DNA from: Taudactylus pleione
Taxonomy: Eukaryota; Chordata; Amphibia; Anura; Myobatrachidae
DNA length: 64,000 bases
Assembly: GCA_031769625.1 (NCBI GenBank)
Contig: JAUIMM010000178.1
Span: 25,229,501-25,293,500 of the forward strand
Direction of reading: 5' to 3'
This document shows positions 10,847-21,500 of the stretch, piece after piece (position 1 is the stretch's first letter; every line of letters begins with the position of its first letter). A model generated the notes under the pieces. The model ran no database searches. It saw nothing but the letters and a program-made list of their open reading frames with translations, and was not told where the DNA came from. The translations under genes were made by a program, and so were the position numbers.

Positions 10847-11106
10847 GTTCCAAAAGTGTATTGTTTTGTCGATATAGAACTGGGTTATACAATACCGTTT
10901 TGAAAATGTGATATTTGTATGTATTTTCTGAGTGTGTAGTATAAAAAATTTAGCTATTTACTCTTTTTCTTTTGTCCCCCTCCTTTTATTTTATTGTGTT
11001 TTTAAATATTATTTTATTTTATTTTTTGTATATGTTATTGTTGAGATTATTATAATATTTCAATTTATTTACGGTATCTAATAAAAATATAATTGGTAAA
11101 AAAAAA
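10847..11106 (+). other. L1 3' UTR and poly(A)
   Basis: A T-rich 3' UTR ends with AATAAA at 11080-11085 and then an A-run from 11098. The last six A residues can also be counted as part of the target duplication. Confidence 0.85.
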
Positions 11107-11122
11107 AAAAAAGTGATTTATT
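11107..11122 (+). repeat. L1 target-site duplication, 3' copy
   Basis: This copy matches 4985-5000 perfectly. Confidence 0.9.
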
Positions 11123-11390
11123 TAACAAAAACAATATAGGTTAACCATACATAAAAGAATGTGCACAGAGTTTTAATCAGTGCAAGAAAAGCTAATCTGA
11201 GCCAGAGGAAACAGCAGCAAACCATACAGGTCCCAGAGCTGGAGTAAATTACAGCCTCAATGCGTTTCATCCATCTGTTACTACCAGGACTTCATCAGGA
11301 GGATAAGCCGTCAAAAAAGCACTGTAAAGATGGAACAGCAAGCAGCATGCAGCTAACGGAACGGGACTTACGTAGCTAAGGCAAAGAGGC
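11123..11390 (-). mobile_element. Probable Penelope-type terminal relic, inner half
   Basis: This is the continuation of 4598-4984 once the L1 is removed. It contains the hammerhead-like motif on the minus strand and has no ORF of note. Confidence 0.35.
11265..11298 (-). ncRNA. Hammerhead-like ribozyme motif
   Basis: Read on the minus strand, CTGATGA (11298-11292) is followed by AGTCC, a loop, GGAT and then GAAAC. CUGAUGA and GAAA are the two invariant core strings of a hammerhead, and GTCC/GGAT can pair as stem II with one G-U. There is one extra A between the core and stem II, and I cannot define stem III or the cleavage site with confidence. Hammerheads are known in the terminal repeats of Penelope-like elements. 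Confidence 0.45.
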
Positions 11391-11393
11391 TTA

Positions 11394-12210
11394 GCCCCGT
11401 ATTCAATTTGGAGCGAAAACCCGCTGTCATTTTTGCTTGTTTTAATTATCCCCATATTCAATCTCAAAGACTGTTCGCCAGTGCGAAAAGTCTTTGTAAA
11501 AAATCGGGGATAAGTTTTCTCCACACAAAAAGTGGTGAAAAAAAAGTGCAGAATTGCGGTTTAGGGGTGCAGGCTTAAAAAAAATAGCCTGGACCCCAAA
11601 AATTAATGTGTGTCAAAAAATAAAAAATCAGGACACCCCAAATAAATAACTTTCATTTTGGGGATGAAAAAAAAAAAAAGGGAACTTCTAAAAATAGCTA
11701 AATTGATTCCAGAGGGGTTCCCATATATGCGCCAGGTGTTTTCTTCATTTCGGGTAGTAGCGGCATGTGCATTTTAGAGGAATATTTAAAAATAATTTTA
11801 GGGACTTAAACATATGCTTGCACTCATTTTCATGTACCCCAAATTTGATGGGCATAGTTATGTTTCCCTCAAAAATGTCCTAAATGCTATTCTTCATCAC
11901 CTACTTCAAGCTGCATTTATGCACCTGCCGCCGCTATTTAAAAACCTGACTTCCCTTCAACAGGCAAAAACGGGGATAACCATAGTGATCCCTCATGTCT
12001 GGACATCTTTAGAGGGGCCAAGGATGATTTCCCGAAAATTGTCAGGTTTTTCGCCACTTCCAGTTTCGCCGGGTCCCGTTTTCGCATCCTTAGAAATTGA
12101 ATACGGGGATAAGCGGGCACGCGCTCGATACTTTTTCACCTGGAAAACAGGCGAAGGAGGCAGAAAGTCCAGCAGGAGAAAAGTCTGGACTTTTCGCCTC
12201 AAATTGAGCC
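11394..12210. mobile_element. MITE with TTA target duplication (Harbinger-like)
   Basis: TTA at 11391-11393 and at 12211-12213 flank a segment whose ends are imperfect inverted repeats (CAATTTGGAGCGAAAA on the left, with TTTTCGCCTCAAATTG on the right). An inner inverted pair, ATCCCCATATTCAAT near 11447 and ATTGAATACGGGGAT near 12096, suggests rearrangement or a nested copy. There is no transposase. The ORF at 11814-12302 has no recognisable domain. Confidence 0.5.
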
Positions 12211-12213
12211 TTA

Positions 12214-12404
12214 GGGTTTTATTTATGAAACATTGGGTTGTAAAACCCAGCACTTTTAGTCGTGTTTATGCCTGGTATTTAAAAGAGCAATGCTTTTACT
12301 AACACGTCACGGCTAGTATAAGCATTGCCCTTTTAAATATCGTGCAATTAACATGATCAGAAGTGGCAGGTTTTACAGCCTGATGCTTTCTGTAAATAAA
12401 CCCC
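12214..12404. mobile_element. Fold-back MITE-like palindrome
   Basis: The arms are roughly 40 bp and imperfect: GGGTTTTATTTATGAAA on the left against TGTAAATAAACCC on the right, and GGTTGTAAAACC against GGTTTTACAGCC. An inner pair, AAGAGCAATGCTT and AAGCATTGCCCTT, extends the stem. The whole segment would fold into one long hairpin. Confidence 0.6.
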
Positions 12405-13774
12405 TTTGACTGCTCAGAAGGGAGGAACACCAGCAACTAGTGTTCAGTTCACAACAAGTCGCCAACCTGTTTACCAACAGAAGTGGATGCCGTGCATGCT
12501 AAAGCCTGCTTCACAACTCATTACACCTACACATAGATATAAGGAGAGAGCACAATTAAGGTGTACATTCTACACACCTCCCCATTATAGGCATAAGGAG
12601 GCAGCACAAGAAACGTACATACTCTGCAGACCTCCTTATTATGTACTGGACTCATAATTACCAGAGTCAGATTTTAATGCAATACCATATATGTATATAA
12701 TATATTTGACAAAAATACATTCTGTATTCCTTTAGACTGCTACTAAGAGTACATGCTGTCAACAGCCAGTTTTTATATTTACATACCTGATTTCTATTAT
12801 CAATTTCTATTTAATACGATAAATAGTAAAATTTTATATATATATAATTTTTGAATCAAATATATTTATTAGGGAAGCACTACACCCTGTGCCACTCACA
12901 CCCCTGAGAGTATGACGTCATGATATTGTGCCAAGGGGACGAGGCTGTTAGCACCAGGAAGTATGGCTGTATAACTAGCAGGGTGCATGTCTAAGACCCT
13001 TCTAGCCAGATGCAGGGGCCAGGGAACAACAACGGTGGCGCAGTATATTTCTCACGAATTGCAATTGTGGAAATATGTTGATGACTAACTTGACGCCCAC
13101 TGAAAGCATCTCACGTCCGCCGCTCACGTACAAAACCAGATTCATCGGAAACATCAAATGCAGATTTGGCGGCCATCAGCCTTCTAGGTAAATCTAAGCT
13201 GTCGGAAACACAGCGGGTCTCCTGCTGCGAGTAAGAATGCAGTGGACGCCCAGAAAACATTATTTAACCTGTCTGACAAGTCTGCATTACCTCCCCCAAA
13301 CACTGACTACCTGTCACTCACTTTATGAATGAATCCTCAGTGTAAGGGTAATCGCAAATCAATCACTGCCTGTGCACAGTGCAGCTTACACACATGGGTA
13401 ATGGCTAACAATCTCTCAGTCTGCACAAATATCGGCATTGCGTCATACTTACAGACCTTTATGATCTCTTCTGATGCTGGGCACTACGGGGGTGGGGCCG
13501 GGTTCCTATGTCATTTACGGGACTGAGTGGTAGGGGCGGGGCTTGCATGTTTTACATAATTCAGCTCCACCCAAACCAGAGCTGCGATTTCCGGAAATTA
13601 TGCCGCGATACGGAGCAGGAAGAACCGGCAATTATCTCCCCATCCTGTCCACTTTATTAGGATATTCTAGTATGCTACCCGGGGTGCGAAGGGCTACCTG
13701 AAAATTTAAGAGCCTCCCTCAACTTTTGGGAGAGCAGGTAAGTATGCATTGTGTCCACAACTGAATCAAACCCT
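12405..13774. other. Unassigned spacer left of the satellite
   Basis: I see no gene or clear repeat. The section 12680-12850 is AT-rich with short TA runs. The section 13480-13740 is richer in GC and contains a strong splice-donor match at 13735-13745. The small ORFs in this stretch have no domain. Confidence 0.6.
13735..13745 (+). promoter_or_regulatory. Consensus 5' splice-site sequence
   Basis: CAG|GTAAGTAT is a perfect donor consensus about 30 bases before the satellite begins. No upstream exon can be identified, so it may be a chance match or part of an unannotated transcript. Confidence 0.3.
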
Positions 13775-14099
13775 GAGTAGCTAATGCGGAGGAGACATGT
13801 GTGGTACAAACTAATTCGGAGGAGACATGTGTGGTACAAGCTAATGCAGAGGAGACGTGTGGTACAAGCTAAAGCGGAGGAGGCATGTGTGGTACAAACT
13901 AATGCGGAGGAGACATGTGTGGTACAAGCTAATGCAGAGGAAACGTGTGGTACAAACTAATGCGGAGGAAACATGTGTGGTACAATCTAATGCGGAGGAA
14001 ACATGAGTGGTACAAGCTAATGCGGAGGAAACATGTCTGGAACAAGCTAATGCGGAGGAGACGTGTGGTACAAGCTAATGTGGAGGAAACATGTGTGGT

Positions 14100-14262
14100 A
14101 CAAGCTAATGCGGAGGAAACATGTCTGGAACAAGCTAATGCGGAGGAGGCATGTGTGGTATAAGCTAATGCGGAGGAAACATGTCTGGAACAAGCTAATG
14201 CGGAGGAGGCATGTGTGGTATAAGCTAAAGCGGAGGAAACATGTCTGGAACAAGCTAATGCG
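14100..14262 (+). repeat. 60-bp dimer repeat at the array's left edge
   Basis: Here monomers alternate between an AAACATGTCTGGAACAAG type and a GGCATGTGTGGTATAAG type, so the true period is 60 bp for about three cycles. This dimer is not seen in the array's interior. Confidence 0.75.
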
Positions 14263-15065
14263 GAGAAGACATGTGGGGTACAAGATAATTCGGAGGAGAC
14301 GTGTGGTACAAGCTAATTCAGAGGAGACGTGGGGTACAAGATAATTTGGAGGAGACATGTGTGGTACAAGCTAATGCGGAGGAGACGTGTGGTACAAGAT
14401 AATGCGGAGGAGACATGTGTGGCACAAGTTAATGCGGAGAAGACAAGCGTGATACAAGCTAATATGGAGGAGGCATGTGTGGTACAAGCTAATGCGGAGG
14501 AAATGTGTGGTAAAAGCTAATGCGGAAGAAGCATGTGTGGTACAAGCTAATGCGGAGGAGACATGTGTGGTACAAGCTAATGCAAAGGAGACATGTGTGG
14601 TACAAGCTAATGCGGAGGAGACATGTGTGGTACAAGCTAATGCGGAGGAAACGTGTGGTACAAGCTAAAGCGGAAGAGGCATGTGTGGTACAAGCTAATG
14701 TAGAGGAGACGTGTGGTACAAGATAATGTGGAGGAGACATCTGTGGTACAAGCTAATGCGGAGGAGGAATGTGTGGTACAAGCTACTGCGGAGGAGGCAT
14801 GTGTGGTACAAGTTAATGCGGAAGAGGCATGTGTGGTAGAAGCTAATGCGGAGGAGACGTGTGGTACAAGATAATGTGGAGGAGACATGTGTGGTACAAG
14901 CTAATGCGGAGGAGGCATGTGAGGTACAAGCTAATGCGGAGGAGGCATGTGTGGTACAAGCTAATGCGGAACAGGCATGTGTGGTACAAGCTAATGCGGT
15001 GGAGGCATGTGTGGTACAAGCTAATGCGGAGGAGACATGTGGTACAAGCTAATGCGGAGGAGACG

Positions 15066-15525
15066 TGTGGTACAAACTAATGGGGAGGAGACATGTGGGG
15101 TACAAGCTAATGCGGAAGAGACATGCGGAGGAGATATGTGGGGTACAAGATAATGCGGAGGAGACATGTGTGGTACAAGCTAATGTGGAGGAGACATGCG
15201 GGGTACAAGCTAATGCGGAGGAGAAATGTGGGGTACAAGCTAATGCGGAGGAGGCATGTGGGGTTCAAGCTAATGCGGAAGAGGCATGTGGTACAAACTA
15301 ATGGGGAGGAGACATGTGGGGTACAAGCTAATGCGGAAGAGACATGCGGAGGAGATATGTGGGGTACAAGATAATGCGGAGGAGACATGTGTGGTACAAG
15401 CTAATGCGGAGGAGACATGCGGGGTACAAGCTAATGCGGAGGAGAAATGTGGGGTACAAGCTAATGCGGAGGAGGCATGTGGGGTTCAAGCTAATGCGGA
15501 AGAGGCATGTGGGGTACAAGCTAAT
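15066..15525 (+). repeat. ~221-bp higher-order duplication
   Basis: The run beginning ACAAACTAATGGGGAGGAG at about 15072 recurs at about 15293. Both copies include a truncated monomer (GACATGCGGAGGAGATATG). The same truncated-monomer signature recurs near 19590, 21550, 25310, 28345, 32055, 32395, 35465, 39175 and 41220. Confidence 0.7.
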
Positions 15526-18500
15526 GCGGAGGAGGCATGTGTGATAGAAGATGATGCGGAAGAGACGTGTTGGGTACAAGCTAATGCGGAGGAGACATGT
15601 GTGGTACTAGCTAATGCGGAGGAGACATGTGGAGAACAAGATAATGCGGAGGAGACGTGAGATACAAGCTAATGCGGAGGAGAGATGTGTGGTAGAAGCT
15701 AATGCGGAGGAGACGTGTGGTAGAAGCTAATGCGGAGGTGACATGTGGGGTACAAGGTAATGCGGAGGACACATGTGGGGTAGAAGCTAATGCGGAGGAG
15801 ACATGTGTGGTAGAAGCTAATGCGGAGGAGACATGTGTGGTACAAGCTAATATGGAGGAGACATGTGAGGTACAAGATAATGTGGAGGAGACATGTGGGG
15901 TACAAGATAATGCGAAGGAGACATGTGGGGTACAAGCTAATGTGGAGTAGGCAAGTGTGGTACAAGCTATTGGCAGACATGTGGAGGAGACATGTGGGGT
16001 ACGAGCTAATGCGGAGTAGGCAAGTGTGGTACAAGCTATTGGTACAAGCTAATGTGGAGGAGACGTGGGGTAAAAGTTAATGCGGAGTAGACATGTGGGG
16101 TACAAGCTAATGCAGAGGAGACATGTGCGGTACAAGCTAATGCGGAGGAGAGATGTGTGGTACAAGCTAATGCGGAGGAGGCATGTGTGGTACAAGCTAA
16201 TGCGGAGGAGATATGTGGGGTACAAGCTAATGCGGAGGAGGCATTTGGGGTACAAGCTAATGCGAAGAAGGCATGTGTGGTAGAAGCTAATGCGGAGGAG
16301 GCATGTGTGGTACAAGCTAATGCGGAGGAGGTATGTGTGGTACAAGCTAATGCGGAGGAGACATGTGTGGTACAATCTAATGCGGAGGAGGCATGTGGGG
16401 TACAAGCTAATGCGAAGGAAACGTGTGGTACAAGCTAATGCGGAAGAGGCATGTGTGGTACAAGCTAATGCGGAGGAGACATGTGTGGTACAAGCTAATG
16501 CGGAGGAGACATGTGTGGTACAAGCTAATGCAGAGGAGGCATGTGTGGTACAAGCTAATGCGGAGGAAACGTGTGGTACAAGCTAATGCGGAAGAGGCAT
16601 GTGTGGTACAAGCTAATGCTGAAGAGGTATGTGTGGTACAAGCTAATGCGGAGGAGGTGACATGTGTGGTACAAGCTAATGCGGAGGAGACATGTGGGGT
16701 ACAAGCTAATGCGGAGGAGGCATGTGGGGTACAAGCTAATGCGAAGGAGTCATGTGTGGTAGAAGCTAATGCGGAGGAGGCATGTGTGGTACAAGCTAAT
16801 GCGGAGGAGACATGTGCGGTACAAGCTAATGCGGAGGAGACATGTGGGGTACAAGCTAATGCGGAGGAGGCATGTGTGGTACAAGCTAATGCGGAGGAGG
16901 CATGTGTGGTAGAAGCTAATGCGGAGGAGGCATGTCTGGTACAAGCCAATTCTGTGGATTAATGTGGGGAACAAGCTAATGTGGAGTAGGCATGTGGGGT
17001 AAAAGCTAATGCGGAGTAGACATGTGTGGTACAAGCTAATGCGGAGGAGGCATGTGTGCTACAAGCTAATGCGGAAGAGGCATTTGTGGTAAAAGCTAAT
17101 GCGGACGAGGCATGTGTGGTAGAAGATAATGCGGAAGAGACGTGTTGGGTACAAGCTAATGCGGAGGAGACGTGTGGTACTAGCTAATGCGGAGGAGACA
17201 TGTGTGGTAGAAGCTAATGCGGAGGTGACATGTGGGGTACAAGGTAATGCGGAGGACACATGTGGGGTAGAAGCTAATGCGGAGGACACATGTGTGGTAG
17301 AAGCTAATGCGGAGGAGACATGTGTGGTACAAGCTAATATGGAGGAGCCATGTGAGGTACAAGATAATGTGGAGGAGACATGTGGGGTACAAGATAATGC
17401 GAAGGAGACATGTGGGGTACAAGCTAATGTGGAGTAGGCAAGTGTGGTACAAGCTATTGGCAGACATGTGGAGGAGACATGTGGGGTACGAGCTAATGCG
17501 GAGTAGGCAAGTGTGGTACAAGCTATTGGTACAAGCTAATGTGGAGGAGACGTGGGGTAAAAGTTAATGCGGAGTAGGCATGTGGGGTACAAGCTAATGC
17601 AGAGGAGACATGTGCGGTACAAGCTAATGCGGAGGAGAGATGTGTGGTACAAGCTAATGCGGAGGAGGCATGTGTGGTACAAGCTAATGCGGAGGAGATA
17701 TGTGGGGTACAAGCTAATGCGGAGGAGGCATGTGGGGTACAAGCTAATGCGAAGGAGGCATGTGTGGTACAATCTAATGCGGAGGAGGCATGTGTGGTAC
17801 AATCTAATGCGGAGGAGGCATGTGGGGTACAAGCTAAATGCGGAGGAGACATGTGGTACAAGCTAATGTGGAGGAGACATGTGTGGTACAAGCTAATGTG
17901 GAGGAAGCGTGGGGTACAAGCTAATGTGGAGGAGACATGTGTGGAACAATCAAATGCAGTGGAGGCATGTGTGGTGCAAGCTAATGCGGAGGAGACATGT
18001 GTGGTACAATCTAATGCGGAGGAGGCATGTTTGGTACAAACTAATGCGGAGGAGGCATGTGGGGTACAAGCTAATGCGGAGGAGGCATGTGTGGTACAAG
18101 CTAATGCGGAGGAGGCATGTGTGGTACAAGCTAATGCGGCGGAGGTATGTGTGGTAGAAGCCAATGTGGAGGAGACATGTGGTAGAAGCCAATGCGGAGG
18201 AGACACGTGGGGTGCAAGCTAATGCGGAGGAGACATGTGGGGTAGAAGCTAATGCGGAGGAGACATGTGGGGTACAAGCTAAAGCGGAGGAGAAGAGTGT
18301 GGTTGAAGCTAATGCGGAGGAGACGTGTGGTAGAAGCTAATGCGGAGGAGACATGTGTGGTACAAGCTAATGCGGAGGAGACATGTGTGACACAAGCTAA
18401 TGCGGAGGAGACATGTGTGGTAAAAGATAATGTGGAGGAGACCTGTGGGGTAGAAACGAATGCGGAGGAGACAAGTGGGGTACAAGCTAATGCGGAGGAG

Positions 18501-21500
18501 ACATGTGTGGTACAAGCTAATGCGGAGGAGACATGTGTGGTACAAGCTAATGCGGAGGAGACATGTGTGGTACAAGCTAATGCGGAAGAGGCATGTGTGG
18601 TACAATCTAATGTGGAGGAGGCATGTGTGGTACAAGCTAATGCGGAGGAGACGTGTGGTACAAGCTAATGTGGAGGAGACGTGTGGTACAAGCTAATGCG
18701 GAGTAGGAATGTGTGGTAGAAGCTAATGCGGAGGAGGCATGTGTGGTACAAGTTAATGCGGAAGAGGCATGTGTGGTACAAGATAATGCGGAGGAGAGGT
18801 GTGGTACAAGTTAATGCGGAAGAGGCATGTGTGGTAGAAGCTAATGCGGAGGAGACGTGTGGTACAAGATAATGTGGAGGAGACATGCGGGGTACAAGCT
18901 AATGCGGAGGAGAAATGTGGGGTACAAGGTAATGCGGAGGAGGCATGTGGGGTACAAGCTAATGCGGAAGAGGCATGAGGGGTACAAGCTAATGCGGAGG
19001 AGACATGTGGGGTACAAGCTAATGCGGAGGAGGCATGTGTGGTACAAGCTAATGCGGAGGAGACGTGTGGTACAAGCTAATGTGGAGGAGACGTGTGGTA
19101 CAACCTAATGCGGAGTAGGAATTTGTCGTACAAGCTAATGCGGAGGAGGCATGTGTGGTACAAGTTAATGCGGAAGAGGCATGTGTGGTACAAGCTAATG
19201 CAGAGGAGACGTGTGGTACAAGATAATGTGGAGGAGACATCTGTGGTACAAGCTAATGCCGAGGAGGAATGTGTGGTACAAGCTACTGCGGAGGAGGCAT
19301 GTGTGGTACAAGTTAAAGCGGAAGAGGCATGTGTGGTAGAAGCTTATGCGGAGGAGACGTGTGGTACAAGATAATGTGGAGGAGACATGTGTGGTGCAAG
19401 CTAATGCGGAGGAGGCATGTGAGGTACAAGCTAATGCGGAGGAGGCATGTGTGGTACAAGCTAATGCGGAACAGGCATGTGTAGTACCAGCTAATGCGGA
19501 GGAGGCATGTGTGGTACAAGCTAATGCGGAGGAGACGTGTGGTACAAACTAATGGGGAGGAGACATGTGGGGTACAAGCAAATGCGGAAGAGACATGCGG
19601 AGGAGATATGTGGGGAACAAGATAATGCGGAGGAGACATGTGGGGTACAAGCTAATGTGGAGGAGAGATGTGTGGTAGAAGATAATGCGGAGAAGACATG
19701 TGTGGTACAAGCTAATGTGGAGGAGACACGCGGGGTACAAGATAACGCGGAGGAGACACGCGGGGTACAAGCTAATGCGGAGGAGAAATGTGGGGTACAA
19801 GCTAATGCGGAGGAGGCATGTGGGGTACAAGCTAATGCGGAAGAGGCATGTGGGGTACAAGCTAATGCGGAGGAGGCATGTGGGGTATAAGCTAATGCGG
19901 AGGAGGCATGTGGGGTACAAGCTAATGCGGAGGAGATATGTGTGGTACAAGCTAATGCGGAGGAGAGATATGGGGTACAACCTAATGCGGAGGAGAGATG
20001 TTGGGTACAAGCTAATGCGGAGGAGGCATGTGTGGTACAAGCTAATGCGGAGGAGGCATGTGTGGTACAAGCTAATGCGAAGGAAACGTGTGGTACAAGC
20101 TAATGCGGAAGAGGCATGTGTGGTACAATCTAATGCGGAGGAGACGTGTGGTACAAGCTAATGCGGAGGAGACGTGTGGTACAAGCTAATATGGAGGAGA
20201 CATGTGAAGCACAAGATAATGCGGAGGAGACGTGGGGTACAAGATAATGCGAAGGAGACATGTGGGGTACAAGCTAATGTGGAGTAGGCAAGTGTGGTAC
20301 AAGCTATTGGCAGACATGTGGAGGAGACATGTGGGGTACGAGCTAATGCGGAGTAGGCAAGTGTGGTACAAGCTATTGGTACAAGCTAATGTGGAGGAGA
20401 CGTGGGTTAAAAGCTAATGCGGAGTAGACATGTGGGGTACAAGCTAATGCAGAGGAGACATGTGCGGTACAAGCTAATGCGGAGGAGAGATGTGGGGTAT
20501 AAGCTAATGCGGAGGAGGCATGTGTGGTACAAGCTAATGCGGAGGAGATATGTGGGGTACAAGCTAATGCGGAGGAGGCATGTGGGGTACAAGCTATTGC
20601 GAAGGAGGCATGTGTGTTAGAAGCTAATGCGGAGGAGGCATGTGTGGTACAAGCTAATGCGGAGGAGGTATGTGTGGTACAAGCTAATACGGAGGAGACA
20701 TGTGTGGTACAATCTAATGCGGAGGAGGCATGTGGGGTACAAGCTAATGCGGAGGAGACATGTGGTACAAGCTAATGCGGAGGAGACATGTGTGGTACAA
20801 GCTAATGCGGAGGAAGCGTGGGGTACAAGCTAATGTGGAGGAGACATGTGTGGAACAATCAAATGCAGTGGAGGCATGTGTGGTGCAAGCTAAAGCGGAG
20901 GAGACATGTGTGGTACAATCTAATGCGGAGGAGGCATGTTTGGTACAAACTAATGCGGAGGAGGCATGTGGGGTACAAGCTAATGCGGAGGAGGCATGTG
21001 TGGTACAAGCTAATGCGGAGGAGACGTGTGGTACAAGGTAATGTGGAGGAGACGTGTGGTACAACCTAATGCGGAGTAGGAATTTGTGGTACAAGCTAAT
21101 GCGGAGGAGGCATGTGTGGTACAAGTTAATGCGGAAGAGGCATGTGTGGTACAAGCTAATGCAGAGGAGACGTGTGGTACAAGATAATGTGGAGGAGACA
21201 TCTGTGGTACAAGCTAATGCGGAGGAGGAATGTGTGGCACAAGCTACTGCGGAGGAGGCATGTGTGGTACAAGTTCATGCGGAAGAGGCATGTGTGGTAG
21301 AAGCTAATGCGGAGGAGACGTGTGGTACAAGATAATGTGGAGGAGGCATGTGAGGTACAAGCTAATGCGGAGGAGGCATGTGTGGTACAAGCTAATGCGG
21401 AACAGGCATGTGTAGTACAAGCTAATGCGGAGGAGGCATGTGTGGTACAAGCTAATGCGGAGGAGACATGTGTGGTACAAGCTAATGCGGAGGAGACGTG

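Larger units (their letters stand above)
5001..11106 (+). mobile_element. Full-length L1-clade LINE
   Basis: A complete two-ORF LINE of about 6.1 kb, with a 5' UTR, ORF1 (5482-6456), a 532-bp spacer, ORF2 (6989-10846), a T-rich 3' UTR and a terminal A-run, flanked by a perfect 16-bp target duplication. A full 5' end is unusual because most L1 copies are truncated. It carries one premature stop in each ORF and no frameshift that I detect, so it is young but inactive as read. The apurinic-type endonuclease, RT order and C-terminal CCHC knuckle support the L1 clade. Confidence 0.93.

Noticed and set aside
11814..12302. 162-codon ORF as a gene
   Set aside because: It lies inside a MITE-like element, shows no domain, and the opposite strand is also open.
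12406..13526. Small ORFs of 65-83 codons left of the satellite
   Set aside because: They have no recognisable domain, no conserved context and lengths expected by chance.
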